Notes: generated from the sequence alone by a model not told the origin. A stretch of 64,000 nt of DNA from Planococcus ruber (GCF_022819085.1 NZ_JALHAG010000004.1:62001-126000); one strand, 5' to 3'; shown: positions 25,806 to 35,406, counted from the stretch's first letter. Numbers and translations: made by a program.

Positions 25806-26681
25806 ATGGACAAATGGAGACAGCAATTGATCGATACGGAAAGAGGCGTTTTTGAAGTTTTCGCTAAAGGAGAAGGGCCGCCGATATGTGTGACGCATCA
25901 CTATTCCGTTTTCAATGCAACGGGCGACTATTTTGCCGAAACTTTTACACCGTTTTGCACCGTCTATTTAGTAAATCTAAGGGAAGCGGGCCAATCAGCT
26001 AAAGCGGAGCAGCCGTATCAGCTCAGTATGCTTGAGACTGTTTTTGACCTGGAAGCGGTTCGGAAGGCGCTTGGATTTCACCAGTGGATCTTTGCCGGGC
26101 ATTCGACCGGTGGGATGCTTGGTGTCATTTATGGAATAGCGGCTTCAGCAAGTTTAACGGGATTGATGCTAGTCGGTGCGGCAGCCAGAGATTACGCGGC
26201 TTTTTCAACCGTCTGCATTTACAACGAAGACCATCCCGAATTCCAAAAGATGCAAGATTTATTGGAAGCTTTGAAACAAGAGGGGCTTGAGCCGGAGCAA
26301 AGGAAGGAGCTCGGGATTCAACGGACCAAACTTTCGCTCCATCAACCCGATGGCTATGAACAATATTTTCACGGCAAACATGCAAAAACGATTTCCGCAA
26401 TCCGCCTGGACTTTTTCAGCCGCGAGCTGCAGGTTTTCGATGTGACGCGGAAATTGCATCTGATTACAGTACCCGTGTGGATTGCGTGTGGGGAACATGA
26501 TGTCCAGTGCCCGCTTCTCTACTCGTTAGAAATGAAAGAGGGGATTCCGAATTCGCAATTGGCGGTTTTCAGCAAAAGCAACCATTATCCATTTTTAGAA
26601 GAAAAGCCAAAATTCGTATCGGATGCCCAGTCGTTCATTGCAGAAGTAAGTCACCAAAACAAAGCTCAAATGGACGTTTGA
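25806..26681 (+). CDS. Alpha/beta hydrolase
   Basis: 291 residues of the alpha/beta hydrolase fold. Nucleophile elbow GHSTGG near residue 100, likely acid in CGEHDVQCP near 232 and likely histidine in KSNHYPFLEE near 262. The oxyanion strand reads PPICVTHHYS. Cytoplasmic, no signal peptide. Closest in style to proline-iminopeptidase / haloperoxidase-like hydrolases, but substrate cannot be given. ATG after AGAGGGG; single gene. Confidence 0.85.
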   Translation: MDKWRQQLIDTERGVFEVFAKGEGPPICVTHHYSVFNATGDYFAETFTPFCTVYLVNLREAGQSAKAEQPYQLSMLETVFDLEAVRKALGFHQWIFAGHSTGGMLGVIYGIAASASLTGLMLVGAAARDYAAFSTVCIYNEDHPEFQKMQDLLEALKQEGLEPEQRKELGIQRTKLSLHQPDGYEQYFHGKHAKTISAIRLDFFSRELQVFDVTRKLHLITVPVWIACGEHDVQCPLLYSLEMKEGIPNSQLAVFSKSNHYPFLEEKPKFVSDAQSFIAEVSHQNKAQMDV

Positions 26682-26754
26682 AAATTGTATACAGAAAATT
26701 TCGTTGATGGTACAATCAGGAAAAATAGAGTTCGTAGGACAGGAGCATATTGAG

Positions 26755-27750
26755 TTGAACAAAGATAAATTTTTTATGGCCGCTTCAGCAGCCGCCATCG
26801 CAGCCGCCAGTGTAGCCGCACCGGTTAGTGCAGCATCAGCGCACCCTTTTACAGATGTCGGGGAAAAATACGAAGAAGCTGTCAGTTTCCTCTTCGAAAA
26901 TGAAATACTCAGCGGCAAAACGCCAACTCAGTTCGGGACCCAGCAAGCATTGACAAGAGGCGATGCGGCGGTCATCATGGCCCGCACATTGGGCGTAGAC
27001 ACGGAGCTGGCGCCGGATGCCGGATTTACCGATCTGAATGACCGTGTACGAGGCTCTGTCAACGCCCTTGCTGAACTCGGCATTGTGGCTGGCGTCACCG
27101 ATACCCAATATAAGCCGAATGACAAGTTGACGCGCGGCGCCATGGCGAAATTCCTGGTGCTTGGCTTCGCGTTGGAGGAAGAGCAGGAATCCGAAACGCC
27201 ATTTACCGATGTCGGCGGTGTATTTGCTCCCTTTATCAATTCATTGTATGGCCTTGGCATTACCAACGGAAAAACAGAAACGTCTTACGGAACTTATTTG
27301 AACATCACGCGCGGGGAATTTGCAAATTTACTGTATAAAACCATATCCTATATCATTGATAATATGTACTTGTTTGAAATTGAACGTGCGGAAGTCACTT
27401 CTTCTACTTCGTTTCAAATCGTGGCTAAAAAAGAAGTGCCGGCAGAGTTTTCTCCTCGTGACTTAGGCTATTACTTTTTCTATTCGGCGAGGCTGGATGA
27501 TGGTACGCTGATCGACTTCACGCCGAATTCTTTCCAGCTTTCCCCGGACCGGAAAACCTTTGTCATCAATCATAAAAACGACGACATGGCGGGGAAAAAA
27601 GGCGTCATCGTCATCAGTGATTTTGACAGCACCGTAGAGATCCCGTTCGATTTTACAGTTCCTGAAATGACATCAGGCGAAGGCATTCAAGTAACGGAAG
27701 ATATTAACACCATTTTTTCAGTGCCGACAACACTTGAAAGAAAAGAATAA
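26755..27750 (+). CDS. S-layer-homology (SLH) domain surface protein
   Basis: 331 residues. A signal peptide of alanine-rich type (residues 1-30, with a probable cut after VSAASA) is followed by three SLH domains: HPFTDVGEKYEEAVSFLFE, then AGFTDLNDRVRGSVNALAELG, then TPFTDVGGVFAPFINSLYGLG (about 31-200). The remaining 130 residues look beta-rich. SLH domains hold proteins on pyruvylated cell-wall polymer. TTG start, with AGGAG nine bases upstream; an ATG further up would lie before the binding site. No S-layer or csaB-type gene in the window. Confidence 0.88.
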   Translation: MNKDKFFMAASAAAIAAASVAAPVSAASAHPFTDVGEKYEEAVSFLFENEILSGKTPTQFGTQQALTRGDAAVIMARTLGVDTELAPDAGFTDLNDRVRGSVNALAELGIVAGVTDTQYKPNDKLTRGAMAKFLVLGFALEEEQESETPFTDVGGVFAPFINSLYGLGITNGKTETSYGTYLNITRGEFANLLYKTISYIIDNMYLFEIERAEVTSSTSFQIVAKKEVPAEFSPRDLGYYFFYSARLDDGTLIDFTPNSFQLSPDRKTFVINHKNDDMAGKKGVIVISDFDSTVEIPFDFTVPEMTSGEGIQVTEDINTIFSVPTTLERKE

Positions 27751-27758
27751 ATGAAGGG

Positions 27759-27788
27759 CCTTTGCTGAACGGAAGCAAAGGCTTTTCT
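27759..27788 (+). terminator. Intrinsic terminator after the SLH gene
   Basis: GCCTTTGCT / AGCAAAGGC with TTTTC tail. Confidence 0.8.
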
Positions 27789-27885
27789 TATCGAAAAATT
27801 TAGTCTGTGATCCGACTGATGTTTAACGTATAATGAAACAAATGGAAAATTAAAGAAAATGATAAGTTGGAAGGGGAATCATAAA

Positions 27886-28482
27886 ATGACGACAATCGGT
27901 ATTGTACGACATGGGATTACAGAATGGAACCGTCTCAGAATCTCGCAGGGCTGTGCAGATGTGCCGTTGAACGATACAGGCCGCAAACAGGCAGCAGCAA
28001 TCGCTCAACGCCTAGCAGAAGAAAGCCCTTGGGATTTGATCGTTTCAAGCGACCTCTCACGGGCAAGAGAAACGGCAGAAATTATAGCTGAAAAACTGCA
28101 GATGCCGATTTCCCGTTTGGATCAGCGGATCCGCGAAATTTCCTGCGGAGAAATTGAAGGGACAACGGAAGCGGAGCGCTTAGAAAAATGGGGTGCGGAT
28201 TGGCGAAGCTTAGACCTTGGCATGGAAAAAACGGAAGATGTGGCAGCCAGAGGATTGGCGTTTATTAAAGAACTAGCCGAACAGCATCCTGGAAAACGGA
28301 TTTTGATGGTCAGCCATGGAGCATTGATCGGCTTAACTTTACAGGCGCTGCTGCCGGACCAATTTCTTAAGACGGATCTGGACAATACGTCCATCACGAT
28401 TCTTGAACAGGCAGAAGGTCTCTGGCAATGTCCTTTGTATAATTGCACAAAGCATTTAACAGCCCTGCAACCAATGGAATAA
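27886..28482 (+). CDS. Histidine phosphatase (phosphoglycerate-mutase-like)
   Basis: 198 residues of the histidine phosphatase superfamily: catalytic RHGITEWN at residues 8-15, second Arg region SSDLSRARETAEII near 53, Glu in EISCGEIEG near 83 and second His in MVSHGAL near 145. The PhoE/YhfR-like group has broad phosphatase activity. ATG chosen after GGAAGGGG. No terminator is apparent before the TPR gene. Confidence 0.88.
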   Translation: MTTIGIVRHGITEWNRLRISQGCADVPLNDTGRKQAAAIAQRLAEESPWDLIVSSDLSRARETAEIIAEKLQMPISRLDQRIREISCGEIEGTTEAERLEKWGADWRSLDLGMEKTEDVAARGLAFIKELAEQHPGKRILMVSHGALIGLTLQALLPDQFLKTDLDNTSITILEQAEGLWQCPLYNCTKHLTALQPME

Positions 28483-28586
28483 TGCTGCCCCGCCGTCCCA
28501 GCCCTTTTCTAAATATTTTTTCAATTACATAAGTTTTACATTATAATGAAAGTATGAAAAAAGGAGTTCAAGCAAGGAGGGACGGC

Positions 28587-29273
28587 ATGGACGAGTTGAA
28601 GGAGAAGGTAGCGGAAGCTTTTATCCAATTGGAAAAGAAAAATTTAGGGCAGGCTGAGTTTCTTTATCAGGAATGCATGGAAGAATGCCGTGAAGGCAAT
28701 CTGGATTTATTCAAATCGGCTCTTTTGGGGCTTGGCAATGTGAAAAGCGCGCAGGGTAAATTTGATGAAGCGCAAAAAATCTACCATCAGCTCTACGAGG
28801 CAGCTTCTCAAGAAAACGATTGGGAATACAGTGCGGTTGCGCTGCATCAGTTAGGGGCGGCGGAGCGTTTGTCCGGCAAGCTGAAAGCAGCAAAAGAAAC
28901 CTTTATCCGTGAATATGACGTCCTTCAAAAGCATATGCCTTCTTCTAATGCCTTGTTCGCGGCAAATTATTATGAGCATGGACTTATTGCGTTGAGCGAA
29001 GGAAAGGTTAAAGCAGCCAAAAAAATGATGCAGACGTCGCTGGATTATGCAATGAAATCGGATGATTTGGTGAGCATTGGCTATTCCTATCGAGGCAACG
29101 GGGCAGTGCTGCAAGCGACCGGTCAAAATGAAGAGGCGATGAAGTCTTTTGCTACCGCAAATAAAATGTTTGCACAGGCAAAAGAAAAACTTGCGATCAA
29201 AGAAGTGCAGGCAATTATTGCGGAATTGGAAAGTGTAGGTTCGGGAGATAACCGCAAAAGTGAACTTTTATAG
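28587..29273 (+). CDS. Tetratricopeptide-repeat protein
   Basis: 228 residues made of roughly five TPR-type helical pairs (ALLGLGNVKSAQGKFDEAQKIY; VALHQLGAAERLSGKLKAAKE; GYSYRGNGAVLQATGQNEEAM). No catalytic or DNA-binding motif. It probably mediates protein contacts in the cytoplasm; partner unknown. ATG preceded by AAGGAGG six bases away; a longer N-terminus beginning MKKGVQ would contain this binding site. It ends 66 bases before the nucleotidyltransferase gene. Confidence 0.82.
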   Translation: MDELKEKVAEAFIQLEKKNLGQAEFLYQECMEECREGNLDLFKSALLGLGNVKSAQGKFDEAQKIYHQLYEAASQENDWEYSAVALHQLGAAERLSGKLKAAKETFIREYDVLQKHMPSSNALFAANYYEHGLIALSEGKVKAAKKMMQTSLDYAMKSDDLVSIGYSYRGNGAVLQATGQNEEAMKSFATANKMFAQAKEKLAIKEVQAIIAELESVGSGDNRKSELL

Positions 29274-29339
29274 AGGCTGCTGCACCAGTCTGATAAAATA
29301 ATGAACCGCTTTGGCAATGAGATGCAGGAAGGTGAAAAA

Positions 29340-30125
29340 ATGCTGCCACAGGAAATAGCAGTCCAGAAAATAACGGAAAGTTTGATACGTGATCCATTCA
29401 TAAAAGCAGTATTTTTAAAAGGATCAATGGGGAGAAACGAACACGATGAACATTCGGATATCGACCTCTATTGTTTAGTGGATGGGAAGGACGAAAAAGC
29501 TTTTCTGAAAAACAGAAAAGCCCATCTTGAATCGTATCGCCCGATTATTTTTGAAGATGATATCTTTATCATTGCCCCGCAGCTTATTGCGGTATTCGAC
29601 GATCTTTTGCATATGGACCTTTTCACCGTGACCGCGAAATCTTTTACGAAAAAGGATTACTTCAAAGTGCTGTATGACCCGCATGGGGCAATGGAAGAAT
29701 TTAAAGAAAGCCAATCGCTGACAATCAGTCCGCAGGAATTCAAAGATGCGGTGATTGATGTGGCCTGGTTTATGTTCCAATACAAAAAAGCGGCTGCCCG
29801 TGGAAACGATGTATGGGCATCCCGCATGCTGACCAACTCGATCGACCATGTTGCGCGGGTGCTGATGCACAAATACAAACCCGATCGGGCCCAGCTCGGA
29901 TTAAAAGCGATGAGTGCTGCCTTGCCGAACGGAGTAAAGGAAGATCTTGCGGCACTATTGGAAACGATCACGCCGAATCGGCACCGGGACGCGGTCGTCC
30001 GGTTGAGCAATTTGCTTCATAACGAAATGGAATGGATCGTCGGGAAACTCGAAGGCGACAAACAAACGGAAGAGCTCCTTAGAAGGATGGTAGAATGGCA
30101 TTTGCCGATTAAAGGAAAGATATAA
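29340..30125 (+). CDS. Nucleotidyltransferase-domain protein
   Basis: 261 residues. The nucleotidyltransferase motif is clear: KGSMGRNEHDEHSDIDLY at about residues 24-41 (GS, then DID metal ligands). A helical C-terminal domain follows, the layout of aminoglycoside adenylyltransferase-like proteins (ANT fold), but a resistance role is not shown. ATG after AGGAAGGTG. Separated from the TPR gene by a short gap, so possibly co-transcribed. Confidence 0.8.
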   Translation: MLPQEIAVQKITESLIRDPFIKAVFLKGSMGRNEHDEHSDIDLYCLVDGKDEKAFLKNRKAHLESYRPIIFEDDIFIIAPQLIAVFDDLLHMDLFTVTAKSFTKKDYFKVLYDPHGAMEEFKESQSLTISPQEFKDAVIDVAWFMFQYKKAAARGNDVWASRMLTNSIDHVARVLMHKYKPDRAQLGLKAMSAALPNGVKEDLAALLETITPNRHRDAVVRLSNLLHNEMEWIVGKLEGDKQTEELLRRMVEWHLPIKGKI

Positions 30126-30207
30126 ACGTTAAGTTTACAATATACTTATTATGAGGAATATTATTTTAAACATTCACCTGAATTTATTATGATGCAATTC
30201 CATAAAA

Positions 30208-30240
30208 CAGCTGCCTTATAACAGGGCAGCTGTTTTTATT
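30208..30240. terminator. Bidirectional terminator between the nucleotidyltransferase and SgrR-like genes
   Basis: AAAACAGCTGCC / GGGCAGCTGTTTT, convergent genes on both sides. Confidence 0.85.
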
Positions 30241-31906
30241 ATCTATTAGATAAATTGGAAGGGCGCACCCAAAGCTTGGAAAAATCCACGTAGCCAAAGT
30301 GGCTGATGGAAATATTCATTAAATCTGCAGAAAAGGGAATCTGCCTCTTTTCATAATACAGAGGAATCAATAGAGAGGATTCGACCAAATATTTTTCAAG
30401 TTCCAAGTTCAACCGAGTCCATTCTGAAAACGGCGTATGGGCATGCCGGTTTAAGAGATTGCTCAACGTTGAATCTGTTTTGCAATGTGCCGCCAGGGGA
30501 GAATAGCCGTTTCGGAAAAAATGGTAGAAGGAAAAACTCTGGTTCATTTCAAAGACTTCGCCATGTACAAAAAGATCTGCTTGCTGATCCAGTCCGTTGT
30601 CGTTCAATTTTTCTTTAAACGACAGGCGCTGGATTTCGACAGGGATTCCTTCCTCTTCTAGGGCCTCTTTCAGCCAAGCTGTGGCCCCTTCTAAATAATC
30701 GGTCGTTTTGATGATGAGTGGACGGTCTAATTCCGGGCGAGGCGGACGCGGAATCGGATAATCAGGATATTCGCCGATCAGTATGCTCTGATGATTGGCT
30801 TTAGCCCGAGGGTAATGGGCTTCGATTCTATGGCGGTGCTTAGCTATCGCAAAATGGATGTAGTCACGGACTTCTTTCCGCTGGATGGGAGAGTCCCGAA
30901 AAGCATTGAAGATGACCATGCCGACCCCTGAATCACTTTCAACGATAAACGTATCACAGGACGCGTCTTGAGACGTCGAACGATAAATGATCGAATCAAA
31001 ATCTTTGGGTACTTGAATGAATTCCACAGCATCCAGCAACGGACGTTCCCGGAAATAATCATTGAATGCCCTTAATGTCGTCTTGCTCAATCCATCTCCC
31101 TCGAAGCAGAACGGCCCCGTTCCAATCCCCTCTCCAGAAAGCTCTTTAAAAATACTCGAATTGATCATCCCAATCATTTGAAGGCAATAGCTGCAGCCGG
31201 CTGGAAAACTGATTTCCAAAACGAGCGGAGCGATCGCTTTGACCGAAGTGATCGGTTGCCACAGTTCCTGGAAATGGCTATGGAGGCGCAAACGGTTCAA
31301 GCATTTTGCTGCATCTTCAGCGGATAAGGTGGAGCCGTCATGAAATTTCACATCTTTTCGTAAATACAGCACCAGTGTCGTGTCGCTCATTTCCCAGCTG
31401 TGGGCAAGTTCCGGTTCCACATTGCCTTTACTGTCAACAGAAACGAGACGGTTGAAGACATTCGCAATCATATTGGCACTATAAATGTCCGCAGCTTCTA
31501 AAGGGTGTCTCGTGAGCAGCGGATTTTTCTTCGGAACAATCAATTTATCGGCATCGCTCGTGTCCTGGACATACCCGAAGTTCATTCGAAATTTATCGAC
31601 CAAACGCATTTTGCTTTCCATTGACCAGTCGAGTAAAAGATACTTGCTGCTGACTTCCACTGATTCCTGTTCAATTATTTTCATCAATTCCTCTTCCAAA
31701 CATTTCTCCACATCTTTCAGCCACTCCAGTTTGGAGACATTTCCTCTTCCTTTGCCTGCGGTGAAGGTGAGCCAGCCTTCAACGCTCCATTTTTGGAGAA
31801 GTCGCGAAGTTTGCTTCAAGCTTAACTGGAGAATCTCTGCAAGATCTTGCTTTTTAGCCGCACCTGAAGGGACGGCGTGCCACATTTTCAATAATTGCTG
31901 ATCCAT
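30239..31906 (-). CDS. SgrR-like transcriptional regulator with solute-binding domain
   Basis: 555 residues. N-terminal winged helix-turn-helix (about 1-100; AEILQLSLKQTSRLLQKW, then GWLTFTAGKGRGNVSKL), then an extracellular-solute-binding family 5 domain kept in the cytoplasm (from RHPLEAADIYSANM to the end; LRKDVKFHDGSTLSAEDA near 180). This is the SgrR architecture. In E. coli sgrR lies beside the sugar exporter gene setA; here an MFS exporter gene is divergent, with an inverted repeat between. Ligand unknown; family 5 domains bind peptides or sugars/phosphosugars. ATG after AAGGAGG. Confidence 0.85.
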   Translation of the reverse strand: MDQQLLKMWHAVPSGAAKKQDLAEILQLSLKQTSRLLQKWSVEGWLTFTAGKGRGNVSKLEWLKDVEKCLEEELMKIIEQESVEVSSKYLLLDWSMESKMRLVDKFRMNFGYVQDTSDADKLIVPKKNPLLTRHPLEAADIYSANMIANVFNRLVSVDSKGNVEPELAHSWEMSDTTLVLYLRKDVKFHDGSTLSAEDAAKCLNRLRLHSHFQELWQPITSVKAIAPLVLEISFPAGCSYCLQMIGMINSSIFKELSGEGIGTGPFCFEGDGLSKTTLRAFNDYFRERPLLDAVEFIQVPKDFDSIIYRSTSQDASCDTFIVESDSGVGMVIFNAFRDSPIQRKEVRDYIHFAIAKHRHRIEAHYPRAKANHQSILIGEYPDYPIPRPPRPELDRPLIIKTTDYLEGATAWLKEALEEEGIPVEIQRLSFKEKLNDNGLDQQADLFVHGEVFEMNQSFSFYHFFRNGYSPLAAHCKTDSTLSNLLNRHAHTPFSEWTRLNLELEKYLVESSLLIPLYYEKRQIPFSADLMNISISHFGYVDFSKLWVRPSNLSNR

Positions 31907-31925
31907 GGGTTCCTCCTTTTAAAGT

Positions 31926-31950
31926 GGACATTAATTTTAATAAATGTCTA
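31926..31950. promoter_or_regulatory. Inverted repeat, candidate operator of the SgrR-like regulator
   Basis: GGACATT, 10 A/T bases, AATGTCT: seven of eight arms match (TRGACATT). It is centred between the divergent regulator and MFS genes. Confidence 0.5.
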
Positions 31951-32004
31951 TTTTCTAATTGTTTTGTCTAGTTTAATATACATAAGATAAAGGAGGCTGA
32001 CAAC

Positions 32005-33255
32005 ATGAAATGGAAAGACTATCCACAAAACATCAAAGTCCGTTTGATCACTTCATTTTTTAACCGGGCAGTATCTTCTGCAGTAATGCCTTTTATGGCA
32101 TTGTTTTTCGCCCAGGAAGTAGGCAAGGTATGGGCAGGAGCCTTCTTGGTATTTACAGTCATTATCGGGTTTCTTATTAATTTAATCGGCGGCTATGTGT
32201 CGGATCGTTTTCCGAGAAAACAGGTAGTCGTATGGACTTCCGCTTTGAGCGCTATTTTTTTCCTCTTGATGACGATCAGTTTATTACCTGATCAAAATTG
32301 GATTTGGCTATTTGCTGCAGCCTATCTGTTCTTTGTCTTTACCAGCAGTTTGGGGCGGCCAGCCATGCATGCACTGATCATTGATTCCACTACTCCCGAA
32401 AACCGGAAAGCAGTTTATACGATCGAGTACTGGCTGACAAATATTTCCATGGCAATCGGGGCAGCGCTTGGCGGATTGCTGTACGTCAATCATCAAATCG
32501 AGCTATTTATTCTCTTGACCATTACGGCATCAGGGCTTCCGATTGCTTTTCAAATCTGGTTGCAGGACGGGGATGTGGAGCAGCGGAAACAGCAGCATCA
32601 AAATGTTTTAATGGATGTGCTGCAAAATTACCGTGTCGCTTTTCGCGATTTCCCGTTTGTGAAAGTTGTGGTCGGCTCCATGTTCATTTTTGCGGCTGAA
32701 TTTTCTTTGAACAGCTACATCGGCGTCCGTTTGGCGGAAACGTTTGAAGCCGTCAGCATCGGCAGTTTTGAAATCGTGGGCGTTCGCATGCTCAGCCTGT
32801 TAAATATCCAGAACATGCTTTTGGTCGTATGCTTGACGTTTTTTGTCAGCCGGATTACAGATAAATTCTCGAAACAGAAAGTCTTGCTGACTGGCCTGAT
32901 CGTCTACAGCATCGGATATATTACCATTACGTCAGCGGACGTTTGGTATATCTTAATTCTATTTAACTTCATTGCGACGATCGGGGAACTGATTTATTCA
33001 CCAGTCCGCAATGCCGAACAAGCCAACATGATTCCAGCCGACAAACGCGGCTCTTACTCCGCTTTTTCTAACATCTCATTCAGCGGAGCGGACTTGCTGG
33101 CGCGTTCGACCATTATCATAGGCGCTTATCTCGTGCCGTCGATGATGTCCGTGTATATCGGGGTCTTATTGATGATTGGCACGTTCTTAGTTTACACGGG
33201 TTTATTCGTCAGAAATTATACAGCTCAGAAAGAAATAATTACCAAATTGTCTTAG
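32005..33255 (+). CDS. MFS transporter, exporter type
   Basis: 416 residues with about 12 membrane helices. The loop 2-3 motif of DHA-type MFS exporters is present as GGYVSDRFPRKQVV near residue 63. Helix 1 region VRLITSFFNRAVSSAVMPFMA resembles YttB/YfmO-like multidrug exporters. ATG after AAAGGAGG. Divergent from the SgrR-like regulator, so expression is probably controlled by it. Substrate unknown. Confidence 0.85.
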   Translation: MKWKDYPQNIKVRLITSFFNRAVSSAVMPFMALFFAQEVGKVWAGAFLVFTVIIGFLINLIGGYVSDRFPRKQVVVWTSALSAIFFLLMTISLLPDQNWIWLFAAAYLFFVFTSSLGRPAMHALIIDSTTPENRKAVYTIEYWLTNISMAIGAALGGLLYVNHQIELFILLTITASGLPIAFQIWLQDGDVEQRKQQHQNVLMDVLQNYRVAFRDFPFVKVVVGSMFIFAAEFSLNSYIGVRLAETFEAVSIGSFEIVGVRMLSLLNIQNMLLVVCLTFFVSRITDKFSKQKVLLTGLIVYSIGYITITSADVWYILILFNFIATIGELIYSPVRNAEQANMIPADKRGSYSAFSNISFSGADLLARSTIIIGAYLVPSMMSVYIGVLLMIGTFLVYTGLFVRNYTAQKEIITKLS

Positions 33256-33313
33256 TAGATCCCAATAGAATAGTGTACTATTAATAGAAGAAATGAAAAA
33301 TTCTGATTAATAG

Positions 33314-33351
33314 CAAGGAAGAAATAGCTGACTAAAGCTATTTCTTTTTTA
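33314..33351 (+). terminator. Intrinsic terminator after the MFS gene
   Basis: AAGAAATAGCT / AGCTATTTCTT with T-run. Confidence 0.85.
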
Positions 33352-33386
33352 TCGGATTGGCAAGGTTTAATAGGAGGGAAGCAGCT

Positions 33387-33878
33387 GTGAACATACGAAA
33401 AGCATTGCCGGAAGACGCAGAGAAATTAATAGACTTAATGAAGCATGTAGAACAATCGGGATTGATGCTGTTCGAACCTGGAGAGCGAAATACGCATCCG
33501 GAACACTTCAGTAAAAGAATCGAGGCTTTAGGCGAAGATTCCGCCATTTTTTTAGCAGAAGATGCGAGCGGACTCATCGGTTATTTATTTGCCATGGGAG
33601 AAGGTGTGAAGCGAAAGCGGCACTCGGCCTCCATTGCATTAGGCATTGCCGAGGAACATAGAGGAAAAGGGATCGGAACGGAACTTTTCGCAGCTTTGGA
33701 AAGTTGGGCAAGAAAAAAAGGGCTTCGACGCATTGAATTGACAGTGATGGAAACGAATGCAGCTGGACAGGCTTTGTATAAAAAAGCGGGGTTTGAAGTG
33801 GAAGGAACAAAAAGGGATTCATTGATTGTGAATGGCCAATTCGTCAATGAATATTATATGGCGAAGATTATCGGATAA
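33387..33878 (+). CDS. GNAT-family N-acetyltransferase
   Basis: 163 residues. Acetyl-CoA loop EEHRGKGIGTELF near residue 89 and the family C-terminal strand NAAGQALYKKAGFEVEG near 127. Overall similar to ribosomal-protein or small-molecule GNATs; acceptor unknown. GTG start after TAGGAGGG; the gene begins inside the region just after the upstream terminator. Followed 29 bases later by a second GNAT and then an EamA transporter, probably one transcript. Confidence 0.85.
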   Translation: MNIRKALPEDAEKLIDLMKHVEQSGLMLFEPGERNTHPEHFSKRIEALGEDSAIFLAEDASGLIGYLFAMGEGVKRKRHSASIALGIAEEHRGKGIGTELFAALESWARKKGLRRIELTVMETNAAGQALYKKAGFEVEGTKRDSLIVNGQFVNEYYMAKIIG

Positions 33879-33906
33879 CCCGACTTTATAAAAGGAGAAT
33901 GTAGCT

Positions 33907-34443
33907 TTGATTATTCAAAATGAACATCTTGCGATCCGCGAAATAACGCTAAAAGATAAAGAAATCATGGCTCATTGGCTGTCAGATCCGCGTGTCCTCC
34001 AATTCTATGAAGGACGGGACAATCCCCATGATGAACAGCTGGTCGCGGCTCGTTTTATCAATCGCCATGACGAAACAGCAAGATGCATCGTGGAATACAA
34101 AGGAAGAGCGATTGGCTATATTCAATTCTACCCCGTCTTAGCGGAAGAACGGAAAATTTACGGGTACGGCAGCCAGGAGAAAATCTTCGGCACCGATCAA
34201 TTTATCGGAGAGCCGGATTATTGGAATAAAGGAATCGGCACCGAATTGGTGAAGTTCATCAAACCTTATTTGTTCGAATCATTAGGAGCAGACCGCATCG
34301 TCATGGACCCGCAGACTGAAAATAAGCGGGCGGTAGCCTGCTACGAAAAATGTGGATACCGGAAAGTGAAACTTCTGGAAAAGCATGAACTGCACGAAGG
34401 GAAAATGAGAGATTGCTGGCTGATGGAATGCAAAAAGGCGTAA
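33907..34443 (+). CDS. GNAT-family N-acetyltransferase, AAC(6')-like
   Basis: 178 residues. Layout follows the aminoglycoside-6'-acetyltransferase-like branch of GNATs: ITLKDKEIMAHWLSDPRVLQFYEG at the start, GYIQFYP near 76, FIGEPDYWNKGIGTELV near 99 (acetyl-CoA loop), DPQTENKRAVACYEKCGY near 136. Chromosomal relatives are common in Bacilli and most have no shown resistance role. TTG start, AAGGAG upstream. Confidence 0.82.
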   Translation: MIIQNEHLAIREITLKDKEIMAHWLSDPRVLQFYEGRDNPHDEQLVAARFINRHDETARCIVEYKGRAIGYIQFYPVLAEERKIYGYGSQEKIFGTDQFIGEPDYWNKGIGTELVKFIKPYLFESLGADRIVMDPQTENKRAVACYEKCGYRKVKLLEKHELHEGKMRDCWLMECKKA

Positions 34444-34498
34444 TTGCGAATGGCAGCGGGTGCTGAAAATTGCGAATTCCGAGCAAGGAGGCGATAGA

Positions 34499-35395
34499 GT
34501 GAAGAACAAAGTCATTTTTGCTTTTTTGGTGGTATTGACGACCAGCTTGATGGGGTCCTCTTTTGCAGTGGGCAAAATGGGCTTGGAATTCCTTCCGCCG
34601 CTTTTGCTGGTCGGCCTCCGTTTTACATTAGCAGGTATACTGATGGCTGTTAGTGTAAAAGTTTTAAAAAAGAAGCACCCTGTAAAAGCCAAAGACTGGC
34701 TAAAAATCATGCTGATCGGTGCTCTCCAGACAGCGGGTGTGATGGGTGCGATTTTTTTTAGCCTTCGAACGATTACGGCTGGGGAATCTGCTATTCTCAC
34801 TTTTATGAATCCGTTGCTGGTGGTAATATTCGGTACGCTTGCCTTGAAGATTTCGTATCGTTTCCTGCAGTGGGCAGGTGTGTTTTTAGGCTTTTTAGGC
34901 GTGGCCGTTACGATGGGCGGCCAAGTCCAAATGGAAGTCGGCACTCTTTTCGGTTTTGCAAGCGCGGTTTTCTGGGCAGTCGGAACTTTATTGATCAAAA
35001 AATGGGGCTGGCAATTTGATACTTGGGTTTTGACGGCTTATCAAATGTTGTTTGGCGGCATCCTTCTTTTGGGGATGAGCTTGTTCCTGGAAAGTAAGCC
35101 TCCTGTGTTCACGGCCGCTTCTGTGGTAATTATTCTATGGCTTGCGATTCCGGCATCCATTGTCCAGTTTTCGGTTTGGTTTTATTTGCTGCAAAACGGC
35201 AATCCTGGAAAAGTCAGTGCCTTTCTATTCCTCGCCCCATTTTTTGGCGTCCTTACGGGTTGGCTGTTGTTGGACGAAAAAATTGGAATTACGCTGCTAA
35301 TTGGCGGTGTTATGATTTTTGCAGGAATTTTCTTGGTGAATTGGCCGGACAAAAGGGCAGAAGGAACAGTGCAAGAAGAAATTGCAAAAGGATGA
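34499..35395 (+). CDS. EamA-family drug/metabolite transporter
   Basis: 298 residues, ten membrane helices in two EamA repeats (SLMGSSFAVGKMGLEFLPPLLL at the start; FASAVFWAVGTLLIKKWGW at the second repeat). GTG start after CAAGGAGG. It ends the two-GNAT/EamA cluster. Such transporters commonly export amino acids or other metabolites; substrate unknown. Confidence 0.85.
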   Translation: MKNKVIFAFLVVLTTSLMGSSFAVGKMGLEFLPPLLLVGLRFTLAGILMAVSVKVLKKKHPVKAKDWLKIMLIGALQTAGVMGAIFFSLRTITAGESAILTFMNPLLVVIFGTLALKISYRFLQWAGVFLGFLGVAVTMGGQVQMEVGTLFGFASAVFWAVGTLLIKKWGWQFDTWVLTAYQMLFGGILLLGMSLFLESKPPVFTAASVVIILWLAIPASIVQFSVWFYLLQNGNPGKVSAFLFLAPFFGVLTGWLLLDEKIGITLLIGGVMIFAGIFLVNWPDKRAEGTVQEEIAKG

Positions 35396-35406
35396 AGAGG
35401 TGGCTT

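Noticed and set aside
28122..28448. Antisense frame within the histidine phosphatase gene
   Set aside because: Fully inside a clear enzyme gene; no binding site, no domain.
33907..34443. Aminoglycoside resistance gene
   Set aside because: The AAC(6')-like layout is clear, but such chromosomal GNATs are common in Bacilli and sequence alone does not show resistance activity.
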